Source: Gemmatimonadota bacterium (GTDB lineage Bacteria > Gemmatimonadota > Gemmatimonadetes > Gemmatimonadales > Gemmatimonadaceae). Taken from it: a stretch of 32,275 nt of DNA. The stretch lies in NCBI GenBank assembly GCA_003221805.1, contig QHUA01000004.1, positions 7,982 through 40,256 on the forward strand. The letters are read 5' to 3'. The position numbers were made by a program, and so were the translations under genes. Shown here piece after piece: positions 18,642-29,267 of the stretch. The notes beneath the pieces were generated by a model. The model saw only the letters and a program-made list of their open reading frames with translations, made no database searches and had not been told where the DNA came from. Within the stretch, counting starts at the first letter, position 1. Every line of letters begins with the position of its first letter.

Positions 18642-20183
18642 ATGCCCGTCTGGGTGATCGGCGCCAAAGAATCAGCGGAGCGCGATCGGGCAGCAATTGA
18701 AAGAGGAGTTCCTTCGCGCCAGCTAATGGAGCGCGCTGGAGCCGCTGCCGCGAGGGAGATCGAGCGCCGTTACTTCGAGCGGCTGCGCCAGGGCGCCACC
18801 GTATTCACCGGCCCGGGCAATAACGGCGGCGATGGTTGGGTTGTCGCCGGGAATCTGGCGAGATCCGGAGTCGAGGTGAGCGTAGTCGAGATCGGCCAGC
18901 CGAAATCGCCCGATGCGATCGCGCAGCGGGACGCAGCGATCAAATCGGTGTCACTGGTCGATTCTTCCCCTGAGGGCGTTCCGGTGGTTGTCGATGCTCT
19001 CCTTGGCACCGGCTTCGAGGGCGAGCCACGCGGCAAGATTGCCGAAGCCATCGCAACAATCAACCAACTGCACGCTCGAGAGGTGCGAGTTGCCGCTCTC
19101 GATTTGCCGAGTGGCCTCGATGCGACCACGGGCAGCCATGCGTTGTGCGTTGTCGCTGACGTCACCCTCAGCTTCGGGGGGATCAAGCGGGGTGCACTAC
19201 TGGCGAGAGATTGCTGCGGCGAGATCGTCGCCATCGACATTGGTCTGGATGAGGGATCGGGTTCACTGAAGCCGAAGTCCCGTCAGAGCCTGCCCGAGAT
19301 CGTCGACGCAAGCTTCGTTCAGGCCCGCATACCTCCAATTCAGTACGACGCCCACAAAGGAACGCGAAAACACCTGGCCATCGTCGGCGGCGGTAAGGGA
19401 ATGCCGGGTGCGGTGGTCCTTGCCGCCCGGGCTGCACTCAGAAGCGGGATTGGCCTCGTGCGAACACTGGTCGCGAAAGAGAACGTCAGCGCTGTTCTGG
19501 CTGCCGTTCCGTCGGTCCTCAATTCCGAATGGCCAACCACAAGCAATCAGATCAAGGCAGAAATCTCCAGTTGGGCTGATGCCGCCCTTATCGGCCCCGG
19601 ACTCGGCAAATCCAATGAGACCCGTGAGCTGGTCGAGCGCGTGCTCAGGGATTCGAAAATTCCAGTCGTGCTCGACGCCGACGCTCTCAACGTTTTCGAG
19701 GGCGACGCCAGATCCCTCGCTAAATTCCTCGCTGGACGCCAGGCGCTCGTTACTCCCCACGTTGCGGAGTTCGCCAGGCTCAGTGGGCTCGACGTGAAGA
19801 AAGTCATCGCCAATCGGTTCGACATTGGTGCCGACATTGCTCGGACGCTCAACGCTACGGTGCTGCTCAAAGGAGCCCCGACGGTGGTGTTCTCACCTCA
19901 GGGCGAGCGATGGGTCATCGCCCGCGGCACCGCTGCGCTCGGAACCGGCGGCAGCGGCGACTTGCTTGGCGGGATTGCCGGAACTTTGCTCGCGCAGGTG
20001 GGAGACGCGATGACCGCGGCGTGTTGCGCCGCCTGGGTTCATGGACGCGCTGCTGAATTCTGCGAATACATCCGGGGTACCACGCTCGAGGATGTTCTGT
20101 ACGCTCTGCCTCGCGCCTGGAACGATCCCGAGTTGGAGCCGGAACCACCAGTGTTGACCACGCTGCCCGCGGTGGCGCCATGA
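18642..20183 (+). CDS. nnr: Bifunctional NAD(P)H-hydrate epimerase / ADP-dependent NAD(P)H-hydrate dehydratase
   Basis: N-terminal YjeF_N (GPGNNGGDGWVVAGNLA) and C-terminal carbohydrate-kinase-like domain (HKGTRKHLAIVGGGKGMPGAVVLAA, GTAALGTGGSGDLLGGIAGTLLAQ). Confidence 0.95.
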   Translation: MPVWVIGAKESAERDRAAIERGVPSRQLMERAGAAAAREIERRYFERLRQGATVFTGPGNNGGDGWVVAGNLARSGVEVSVVEIGQPKSPDAIAQRDAAIKSVSLVDSSPEGVPVVVDALLGTGFEGEPRGKIAEAIATINQLHAREVRVAALDLPSGLDATTGSHALCVVADVTLSFGGIKRGALLARDCCGEIVAIDIGLDEGSGSLKPKSRQSLPEIVDASFVQARIPPIQYDAHKGTRKHLAIVGGGKGMPGAVVLAARAALRSGIGLVRTLVAKENVSAVLAAVPSVLNSEWPTTSNQIKAEISSWADAALIGPGLGKSNETRELVERVLRDSKIPVVLDADALNVFEGDARSLAKFLAGRQALVTPHVAEFARLSGLDVKKVIANRFDIGADIARTLNATVLLKGAPTVVFSPQGERWVIARGTAALGTGGSGDLLGGIAGTLLAQVGDAMTAACCAAWVHGRAAEFCEYIRGTTLEDVLYALPRAWNDPELEPEPPVLTTLPAVAP

Positions 20184-21130
20184 CCGACAAACCCAGCAAT
20201 GGCCGAAACATCGAGCTTGGTCCCGGCAAGGAATTCGATCTCGTCCGCACACTCCTCGCCGAGTGGGGGAAGTCGGCGCAGAGAATCGGTGACGACGCGG
20301 CCGTGCTCGAAGTTCCGCCCGGTCAGCGACTCGTCGTCACGACCGACACGTCGGTGGAAGGGGTTCATTTCCGCCGTGAATGGCTCAATCACTTCGAGAT
20401 CGGATACCGCGCAACGGCAGCGTCACTGAGTGATCTTGCCGCGATGGGTGCGCGTCCAATCGGAGTGGTGATTGCACTTACGCTTCCCGAAGCTGATCGT
20501 CACGAGGCTCGTGAGCTGGCGATAGGTATTCGGGATGGCGCATTGGCCGTGATGTGCCCGATCGTCGGTGGAGATCTCTCGTCCGGGAAAGTCCTCTCGC
20601 TGACGATAACTGCCTTAGGTAGCGTCGCTCGACCGCTCTCCCGCGCCGGGGCGAAGGTGGGTGATCGCGTATACGTCACCGGGGTTCTTGGCGGCCCCGC
20701 TGCGGCGGTGCGCGCCTGGGAGGCCGCCAGAGAACCGACGGAAAGAGATCGAGCCCGGTTTGCGCATCCAATTCCCAGAGTGGACGCGGCGATCGGGCTG
20801 GCTGCGCGCGGCGCTTCCTCGGCGATCGATATCTCCGACGGTCTCACCGCGGATCTGGCGCACGTGGCCGCGGCGAGCAAAGTCCGCATCCAGATCGACG
20901 CCGATAGAATTCCGCACGTGGATGGTGTATCTGCGATGGAAGCTGCCGGCGCCGGCGAGGAGTACGAAATCGTTGTCACGGCTCCGAACATCGATACGCG
21001 CCGGTTCACCGAGGAGTTCGGCCTGGAGCTGACAGAGATCGGGCGCGTTGTTGCCGGTCCTCCAGCCGTGGAGCTGTCGCAGGCGGGTATTCGAGTCAGC
21101 GCTCCAGACGGCTTCGATCACTTCCGATAG
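20180..21130 (+). CDS. thiL: Thiamine-monophosphate kinase
   Basis: IGDDAAVLEVPPGQRLVVTTDTSVEGVHF, SLSDLAAMGARP, GGDLSSG, AIDISDGLTADLAHV; overlaps upstream stop. Confidence 0.95.
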   Translation: MTDKPSNGRNIELGPGKEFDLVRTLLAEWGKSAQRIGDDAAVLEVPPGQRLVVTTDTSVEGVHFRREWLNHFEIGYRATAASLSDLAAMGARPIGVVIALTLPEADRHEARELAIGIRDGALAVMCPIVGGDLSSGKVLSLTITALGSVARPLSRAGAKVGDRVYVTGVLGGPAAAVRAWEAAREPTERDRARFAHPIPRVDAAIGLAARGASSAIDISDGLTADLAHVAAASKVRIQIDADRIPHVDGVSAMEAAGAGEEYEIVVTAPNIDTRRFTEEFGLELTEIGRVVAGPPAVELSQAGIRVSAPDGFDHFR

Positions 21131-21132
21131 AA

Positions 21133-23251
<2,119 letters not shown>

Positions 23252-23254
23252 GCG

Positions 23255-23554
23255 ATGAGGCGATTCGTTTGGTGGGCGCTCATTCTTGGCGCATTGTTCT
23301 TCGCGGCGCAGGGCGGTGAATACAGCACGCGTGACCTGTTCGTCCTGAGCTCACGGACGCGCAAGCTGACCCACGAAGTCGATTCGCTGCAACGTCAGGT
23401 CGATTCGCTTGGTCGATTCCTGAAGTTGGTGAGGAGCGACAGCGCGACGCAGGAGCGCATCGCGCGCGAGGAGTTCGGGATGGTGCGCGGTGATAAGGAG
23501 ATCCTTTACCGCTTCGGTGAGGATCCTGGGTCTACCGGCGGGAAATCGCGATGA
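23255..23554 (+). CDS. ftsB: FtsB/DivIC-family septum formation initiator protein
   Basis: 99 aa; N-terminal TM then coiled-coil (LTHEVDSLQRQVDSLGRFL) and 'RIAREEFGMVRGDKEILYRF', typical downstream of eno. Confidence 0.8.
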   Translation: MRRFVWWALILGALFFAAQGGEYSTRDLFVLSSRTRKLTHEVDSLQRQVDSLGRFLKLVRSDSATQERIAREEFGMVRGDKEILYRFGEDPGSTGGKSR

Positions 23555-23572
23555 TTAGCTTTGGTGTCTCAT

Positions 23573-23646
<74 letters not shown>

Positions 23647-23650
23647 CTTG

Positions 23651-23684
23651 CGAGCAGGCCGGCCTGAGAGGGCCGGCCTGCTCG
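23651..23684 (+). terminator. Perfect 14-bp GC-rich hairpin 3' of tRNA-fMet (terminator/processing-like, no U-tract)
   Basis: CGAGCAGGCCGGCC-tgagag-GGCCGGCCTGCTCG, perfect 14-bp stem, 6-nt loop. Confidence 0.5.
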
Positions 23685-23698
23685 TTATCTGAAAGTTT

Positions 23699-23794
23699 AA
23701 ATACCCACTCTCGCTCGTAGCTCGCAATAGCTCGCGGTAGTTCGCAGTAGTTCGCAGCGGGTTTAGCACGAACTGCGAGCTAAAGTGGGTATTT
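23699..23794. repeat. Composite repeat: 11-bp terminal inverted repeat flanking four 10-bp tandem units
   Basis: AAATACCCACT (23699-23709) ... AGTGGGTATTT (23784-23794) perfect inverted repeat; tandem TAGCTCGCAA TAGCTCGCGG TAGTTCGCAG TAGTTCGCAG at 23718-23757; internal TAGCTCGCA/TGCGAGCTA inverted pair. Confidence 0.85.
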
Positions 23795-23816
23795 TCACGT
23801 CGAGTTCACAGCACGA

Positions 23817-23890
23817 GGCTGGGTAGCTCAGCTGGTTAGAGCACGGCACTCATAATGCCGGGGTCGGGAGTTCGAGTCTCCCCCCAGCTA
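23817..23890 (+). tRNA. tRNA with anticodon CAU; probably elongator tRNA-Met (tRNA-Ile2 not excluded)
   Basis: GGCTGGG TA GCTC AGCTGGTTA GAGC A CGGCA CTCATAA TGCCG GGGTC GGGAG TTCGAGT CTCCC CCCAGCT A; complete cloverleaf with G1.U72; CCA not encoded. Confidence 0.93.
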
Positions 23891-23902
23891 CTCCTCGAAA
23901 AT

Positions 23903-23938
23903 AAAAAAGCCCCGCCAATAAAACGGCGGGGCTTTTTT
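23903..23938. terminator. Strong bidirectional rho-independent terminator
   Basis: AAAAAAGCCCCGCC-aataaaac-GGCGGGGCTTTTTT; perfect stem with A-tract/U-tract on either side, between convergent tRNA and OmpA-family genes. Confidence 0.93.
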
Positions 23939-23949
23939 CGCTCAGGAGA

Positions 23950-24522
23950 TTAGAAGCCGGACAGAATCACGAACTCGTCGCGGCGATTTTTGGAGCGGCA
24001 ATCCTCGTCGCGGCTCGTCGTGCAGGCCGGACGCTCTTCGCCGTATCCAACGATCTTCAGCCGCGAGGCGTCGATCCCGCGATCGGTGAAGTAACGATTA
24101 ACGGTCGCCGCCCGCCGCTCGCTCAACGCGAGGTTGTATTCGTCCGATCCGCTGTCGTCGGCGTTGCCTTCGATGCGAACGCGAACGCTTGCGTTGCGCT
24201 GCAGCACATCGACCTTCTGGTCGAGTGACCGCGTTCCTTCTTCGGAGATGTCGGCGCGATCGAACTGGAAGTAAATAGGTTCTCTCATCGCCGCCTGATC
24301 ACCGGCTGCGGATCTGGACCGCGTGGCGGCCTCGCGTTCCTTTGCATCGTCTGCATCCGAGTGGAGCTTGGCATTCTCACGGTTGGCTGCATCTATCGCA
24401 GCACGGTCCGCGGAAGTCGTCGTCGTCGGCGTCGGAGCCGCTGCGACCTTGTGTCGTGAGCAAGCGCTGCTCAGCGCCGCAATCGACAATAGAGAAATCG
24501 AAAGAATTGTTTTGCTACGCAT
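23950..24522 (-). CDS. OmpA-family / peptidoglycan-associated (Pal-like) lipoprotein
   Basis: MRSKTILSISLLSIAALSSACS signal with lipobox-like site; YFQFDRADISEEGTRSLDQKVDVLQRN, IEGNADDSGSDEYNLALSERRAATVNRYFTDRGIDASRLKIVGYGEERP. Start set at 24522 rather than 24594. Confidence 0.9.
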   Translation of the reverse strand: MRSKTILSISLLSIAALSSACSRHKVAAAPTPTTTTSADRAAIDAANRENAKLHSDADDAKEREAATRSRSAAGDQAAMREPIYFQFDRADISEEGTRSLDQKVDVLQRNASVRVRIEGNADDSGSDEYNLALSERRAATVNRYFTDRGIDASRLKIVGYGEERPACTTSRDEDCRSKNRRDEFVILSGF

Positions 24523-24673
24523 GTCCCCATTCACTGTGAAGATTCGTTTACAGGACGATCGTAACCTTCGGATGGCTACGCCTCGTCTTAACATTCTTTT
24601 TACACCCCCGATTGGTGCGCTTAACTCCTGCAGGCGCTATCGTCATGACAACGACAGCTAAGCCGGTAATATT

Positions 24674-26329
24674 GTGCGAATGCGCTCAGCCTTGGGATTT
24701 GTCGTCGTCTTGAACGGCACGCTTGTGCTGGCTCAAGAGCCGCAGCCATGCACGACCTACCGATCTGAAGTCACCCTCGGCGCGCTTTCCGGGCATCGCA
24801 TCGACTCCATCGTCGTCGAGACCGGCAGTCCGAATCTCGGCAGAGCCGGCCGCGCCATCGCCAGGCTACACGTTCGTTCACGGCCGGAGATAATTCGGCG
24901 CGAGCTGCTTTTTGCCGTCGGTGATAGCGTGGATACCCTGCGCGTTGCGGAATCGCTGCGCCGACTGCGCAAGCTACAGTTCCTGGAAAGCGCGCACGTT
25001 GAAGGGCGCCAATGTGCGAGTCCGACCGGTGAGGCGCTCTCACTCCATGTCGTAACCCGCGATTCCTGGACGACGCGGCCCGACATAAAAACCGGCACGT
25101 CGCCTCGGGTGGGACTATCGGAGCACAATCTTCTTGGTACCGGACAGACCTTTGCCCTGAGCCTTGTTTCGCATAACCGCTCGCTCGGTGCCGGAGTCTC
25201 CACCTACGACGCTTTTGGATTCGGCACCGGTATGACAACGCGCGCGCAATACCAGCGCTATTACGAGGGAGTCATCCGGGGCCTCTCCCTGGCGCGGCGT
25301 CAATCGAGCGTGGCCGATCCTTGGCGGGCCGAGGCGGATTTCTGGGATCAGAGTTACGAGCCAAAGCCTCTTGGTAGCGAGCAGATAGAGAGAACTGGCG
25401 CGAACCTCCTCGCCGGAATTCGAGCTGGCCCGGCTACATCCAGCCACATTATCTATCTGCTCGGCGGCGTCGAAGCCGAGCATACCTCTCTTGCCGCTTC
25501 TCAGCAGGCACAGGTCCTCGGCCCGATCCGCATCGATCGGCGCTTCATGGGGCCGCAAGTTGGTCTCTCTGCGGTGGCGGGTAGCTACGACACTCTGACC
25601 TGGATGCTCGCCGGCGGCTCCGTCGTCGACGTTCCCCGAACAGTCGAAGGCGAGATTGTTGTTGGCTTCGGCAAGGGCACGATATCGTCAGTCGACGCCG
25701 ATGGATCCGCGGAGGGTGTCCGACGGAGCTTGATGACCCACTATGACGCCTGGGTTGGGCGGGAATGGCTTCCCAGCCGCAGCACGCGAATCGTGACTGA
25801 CCTCTGGGCTTCTGGATACGAGGGAGACGATTGGCGCTCGACGCGTTTGCGCGGAGCAATCACCGCCGACCGCGCTGCAACCAATGGATTGTGGCAATTG
25901 ACGCTCGCCGCGGAGCAGTTGACCGATCCGGATCCCGATGTAAGAGCGCTCACAATTTTCGATCGGGCGCTACCGTTCGTCCCTTCGACGGTGCGATTGG
26001 CTGAATCAGCCCTGACGATGTCGCTTGACCGTACCAGACACATTCACCAATTGGGGTCTTCGTACGAGCTGGATGGATCTGTCTTCGGTGCGCTATCCAA
26101 GCGATGGGACCCAGCTTCGACCACTCCCACCGCCGAAGACTTCTCCGTTGGTGTAGTCGGTTTAAGCCTCGCCGTCGCGCCGCGTCGGGCAGGCCGTGCG
26201 ACGATTCGGCTCGACTACGGAGTTCCAGTCACTGCCGGACAAGGAATCCGTCGCACCCCACGCTTCGGCATAACTCTCATCCCGTGGCTCGAAACGGGTC
26301 GCCATCGCGACAAGAACGGTTCGTTCTAG
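24674..26329 (+). CDS. POTRA/BamA-like outer-membrane protein (putative)
   Basis: N-terminal POTRA-like segment (IDSIVVETGSPN...RPEIIRRELLFAVGDSVDTLRVAESLRRLRKLQFLESAHVE) followed by amphipathic beta-barrel-like region; signal peptide. GTG start; ATG at 24680 also possible. Confidence 0.6.
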   Translation: MRMRSALGFVVVLNGTLVLAQEPQPCTTYRSEVTLGALSGHRIDSIVVETGSPNLGRAGRAIARLHVRSRPEIIRRELLFAVGDSVDTLRVAESLRRLRKLQFLESAHVEGRQCASPTGEALSLHVVTRDSWTTRPDIKTGTSPRVGLSEHNLLGTGQTFALSLVSHNRSLGAGVSTYDAFGFGTGMTTRAQYQRYYEGVIRGLSLARRQSSVADPWRAEADFWDQSYEPKPLGSEQIERTGANLLAGIRAGPATSSHIIYLLGGVEAEHTSLAASQQAQVLGPIRIDRRFMGPQVGLSAVAGSYDTLTWMLAGGSVVDVPRTVEGEIVVGFGKGTISSVDADGSAEGVRRSLMTHYDAWVGREWLPSRSTRIVTDLWASGYEGDDWRSTRLRGAITADRAATNGLWQLTLAAEQLTDPDPDVRALTIFDRALPFVPSTVRLAESALTMSLDRTRHIHQLGSSYELDGSVFGALSKRWDPASTTPTAEDFSVGVVGLSLAVAPRRAGRATIRLDYGVPVTAGQGIRRTPRFGITLIPWLETGRHRDKNGSF

Positions 26330-26344
26330 CGGGCTACCGAGCGG

Positions 26345-26818
26345 CTACCGGAAGTAGCTCGCCATGTCGTAGTAATCAGTGAATCTTTTGATTTTTCCGT
26401 TATCGACTTCGGCGAACGACATCCCGCGACCTGATATCCGCTTGCTCGTTACTCGCTTGCCCGTCGGATCGGGTCCGCTGTAGGTGCCCGTCCACGTCCA
26501 CTCCAGAGCGACGTATTTTCCATCCTCCAGTGCGTTCGTGACGGCCCACTTGTAATCGGGCTCGGCCGCCGCTACACCGCGCATGAAGGTGATTATCGCC
26601 TTCGGCCCTGTTCCGCGAAAATTCTGGGCGACGTCTTCGTGAATGGCATCGGCGGTCAGGAGCGTATCGAGCGCGATCGTGTCGCGCTGGTTCCACGCGC
26701 GAACGTAGGCATCGACGACTTCCTTATCTCCTTCGACTGACTGTTTCTTCTGATAAACTGCGCAGGCGACTGCCGTTAGAACGAGGAGTGTTGCCGCGGC
26801 GGTAGACCATCTCGTCAT
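26345..26818 (-). CDS. SnoaL/NTF2-like protein, probable exported or lipoprotein
   Basis: VVDAYVRAWNQRDTIALDTLLTADAIHED, PDYKWAVTNALEDGKYVALEWTWTGTYSGPDPTGKRV, ISGRGMSFAEVDNGKIKRFTDYYD. Confidence 0.85.
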   Translation of the reverse strand: MTRWSTAAATLLVLTAVACAVYQKKQSVEGDKEVVDAYVRAWNQRDTIALDTLLTADAIHEDVAQNFRGTGPKAIITFMRGVAAAEPDYKWAVTNALEDGKYVALEWTWTGTYSGPDPTGKRVTSKRISGRGMSFAEVDNGKIKRFTDYYDMASYFR

Positions 26819-26866
26819 AGCGTCCTCTGAGGTGGGGGCCCCTCAAACCTCGTCGACCCTTTTTTC

Positions 26867-26895
26867 TTGCACAAGATCGAATTCTGGCATAAGGT
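26867..26895 (+). promoter_or_regulatory. Candidate sigma70-type promoter upstream of histidine kinase
   Basis: TTGCAC - 17 bp - TAAGGT in the divergent intergenic region. Confidence 0.3.
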
Positions 26896-26914
26896 GTTGA
26901 CGCGGTCCGCAGGA

Positions 26915-26941
26915 GGGGCGCGAACGTCTGGTTCGTGCCCC
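26915..26941 (+). promoter_or_regulatory. Leader hairpin upstream of histidine kinase
   Basis: GGGGCGCGAAC-gtctg-GTTCGTGCCCC, 11-bp stem with one G.U and 5-nt loop. Confidence 0.45.
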
Positions 26942-26977
26942 GACCATCACCGCCGAAGCTGCACATGAGAACCGTTC

Positions 26978-28273
26978 TTGCTTATCGGATTGCTGCCAAC
27001 ATCAGCGCGGGGCAGGGTGCCGACCGATCCCAATAACTACCCATTCCAGCTAGCCGCAATCCTCTCCGACCGCCTGCGAGCAGCCAAGCAGGAGCTGGTG
27101 ACACAGTGGCTCGCACGGATCACTGCCCGGGTGGCGATTTCCACCAAGCGCGTCTTTCCGACCCACGAGCTGCTCAATCACATCCCGCTCCTCATCGAAG
27201 GAATCGCCGGATATCTCAAGCGCCCGGAGCGCGACATCGATGCAAAGGCGCCCGTGGTCGCCAAAGCAATGGAGCTTGGTGCTCTCAGACATACGCAAGG
27301 CTTCGACGCCTACGAGCTGCTCAAGGAATATGAGATGCTCGGCGCGATCATATTCGCGTTCCTGACCGACACGGCCGAAACGATCCCCGGCGATTTTGCC
27401 AGACGTGATTTTCTCGTATGCTGGGAGCGCCTGGGCCAGGCGATGGAGCTCATTCGGCAGGCGACCGTGAGCCATTTCCTTCGGCTGTCTTCAACCCAGA
27501 TCAACGAGCGCGAGAACCGCCTTCGAAAATTCAACCGCACTGTGGCGCACGAGCTGAAAAACAACGTCACCGCCATCACGGCGGCTTCCACCGCGCTCGC
27601 CGAGCAGTGGATCGCACCTGAAGAAAGGAAGGAGTTCGACCAGATAATCGCCCGGAACGCGGAATCTCTCCGCCACGCGCTTGAGAATCTGGAATCGCTG
27701 TCTCGAACGCAGGCCGACTCCAGGCATTGTCGCAACGTCATGTTGCCGGAAGCCGCCAGCGAAGCGGTGCGCGAGCTGGAGGATGCCGCCAAAGCGAAGA
27801 GAGTCAACGTCCGCGTCGCCGACGATCTGCCGCCCATCGAAGTCGACGCTGCCGTCGTCGAGCTGTGCCTGATGAACTACGTCTCCAACGGGATCAAGTA
27901 TTCGGACGAGGCGAAGCCCGAGCGATGGGTATCGATCGCGGCGACTGTGGAAGGGCCGGACACCGAGCGCGACAGGGAAGTGGTGATCCGCGTCACCGAC
28001 AACGGGATCGGCATACCGGCCGATCGTCGAGAGCAACTGTTCCACGAGTTTTACCGCGCCCACGACGAGACGGTTACTGAAGCAGCCGGCACAGGGCTCG
28101 GACTCAGCATCGTGCGTGAGACGGTGGAATCGATTGGTGGCCGCGCCTGGGCGGAATTTCCCGCCGACACCGGCACCGTCTTCGCGTTTTCGGTTCCATC
28201 ACGGAGACGCGAGGACATTCAAGCCATCAAGGGCTCAACCACATCTTCGCCGGAAAAAGCTGATCGGCCTTAG
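26978..28273 (+). CDS. Sensor histidine kinase (orphan), possible RsbRD-type N-terminal domain
   Basis: H-box VAHELKNNVTAITAASTALAE, N-box LMNYVSNGIKYS, G-boxes VTDNGIGIPADRRE and GTGLGLSIVRETVESIGG. Start uncertain: GTG at 27017 (VPTDPNNYPFQL) is a plausible alternative to TTG 26978. Confidence 0.9.
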   Translation: MLIGLLPTSARGRVPTDPNNYPFQLAAILSDRLRAAKQELVTQWLARITARVAISTKRVFPTHELLNHIPLLIEGIAGYLKRPERDIDAKAPVVAKAMELGALRHTQGFDAYELLKEYEMLGAIIFAFLTDTAETIPGDFARRDFLVCWERLGQAMELIRQATVSHFLRLSSTQINERENRLRKFNRTVAHELKNNVTAITAASTALAEQWIAPEERKEFDQIIARNAESLRHALENLESLSRTQADSRHCRNVMLPEAASEAVRELEDAAKAKRVNVRVADDLPPIEVDAAVVELCLMNYVSNGIKYSDEAKPERWVSIAATVEGPDTERDREVVIRVTDNGIGIPADRREQLFHEFYRAHDETVTEAAGTGLGLSIVRETVESIGGRAWAEFPADTGTVFAFSVPSRRREDIQAIKGSTTSSPEKADRP

Positions 28274-28364
28274 TTCCGGGCGCCGATAGCCTGACGATGC
28301 GGTCCGGCTTTGTTGCGGAGAGCGCCGCGGCGGCGCATACTAGCTACACTCTCACCCTTCTACC

Positions 28365-29228
28365 GTGAAACTCCAAACTCGCCGCTCATTTCTCGCAACG
28401 ATCGGTGTTGGTGCCCTTGGCCTCGCCGGGATCAATGCCGTACCCGCTTCCTGCTCCGGCGCCGCCCCGGGAACGCGCAAGCTGAAAAAGGTCGGCCTGC
28501 AGCTTTACACCGTTCGCGATTTAATGAAAGACGACATGCCGGGGACACTCGCCAAGGTGGCAGCGGCCGGCTATCAAGAAGTCGAGTTCGCCGGCTATTA
28601 CGGCCGCACCCCTGCTCAGATTCGCCAGTTGCTGCAGCAAAACGGTTTGACATCACCGTCGTCGCACCTGCCCATCGACGCCTTCGAAAAAAATGCCGCC
28701 GCGACCCTCGCCGATGCGAAGGCGATTGGAAACGAGTGGGCAACGCTGCCCTGGATTCCGGAGGAGAGAAGAAAGACGGCCGACGACTGGAAGCACATCG
28801 CTACGCTCCTCAACGGATTCGGTGCTCAGGCAAAATCGCAGGGACTCCGCTTCGCTTACCACAATCACGATTTCGAGCTGAGGCCGATCGGTGGGACGAG
28901 GCCGCTCGATATTCTTCTCAGTGAGACTGATCCATCGCTCGTCGACTTCGAGATGGATCTGTACTGGGTAGTGTTTGGAGGAGGCGATCCACTCGATTTC
29001 TTCAATCGCTATCCGGGACGGTTCCAGATGGTGCACGTGAAGGACTCTGCCGGGCCGCCGGACAACAAAATGGTGGACGTTGGCAGCGGCAAAATCGACT
29101 TCCGCACCATTTTCGCCCAAAGCGACAAGGCGGGAATCAAACACTACTTTGTCGAGCACGATCAGCCGGCGAACCCGATTGCAACGATCACGAACAGCGC
29201 CAACTATCTGCACGCACTGACATTCTGA
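28365..29228 (+). CDS. Sugar phosphate isomerase/epimerase with Tat-like signal
   Basis: TRRSFLATIGVGALGLAG; KKVGLQLYTVRDLMKDDMPGTLAKVAAAGYQEVEFAGYYG; LRFAYHNHDFEL; VHVKDSAG; GTG start. Confidence 0.92.
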   Translation: MKLQTRRSFLATIGVGALGLAGINAVPASCSGAAPGTRKLKKVGLQLYTVRDLMKDDMPGTLAKVAAAGYQEVEFAGYYGRTPAQIRQLLQQNGLTSPSSHLPIDAFEKNAAATLADAKAIGNEWATLPWIPEERRKTADDWKHIATLLNGFGAQAKSQGLRFAYHNHDFELRPIGGTRPLDILLSETDPSLVDFEMDLYWVVFGGGDPLDFFNRYPGRFQMVHVKDSAGPPDNKMVDVGSGKIDFRTIFAQSDKAGIKHYFVEHDQPANPIATITNSANYLHALTF

Positions 29229-29267
29229 TCGAGCTGCTGCACACAATCATTGGAGGAGCTGTCTTTC

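Noticed and set aside
23718-23757. CRISPR array
   Set aside because: Units are 10 bp and directly abutting with no spacers, and no cas genes were recognised; not a CRISPR.
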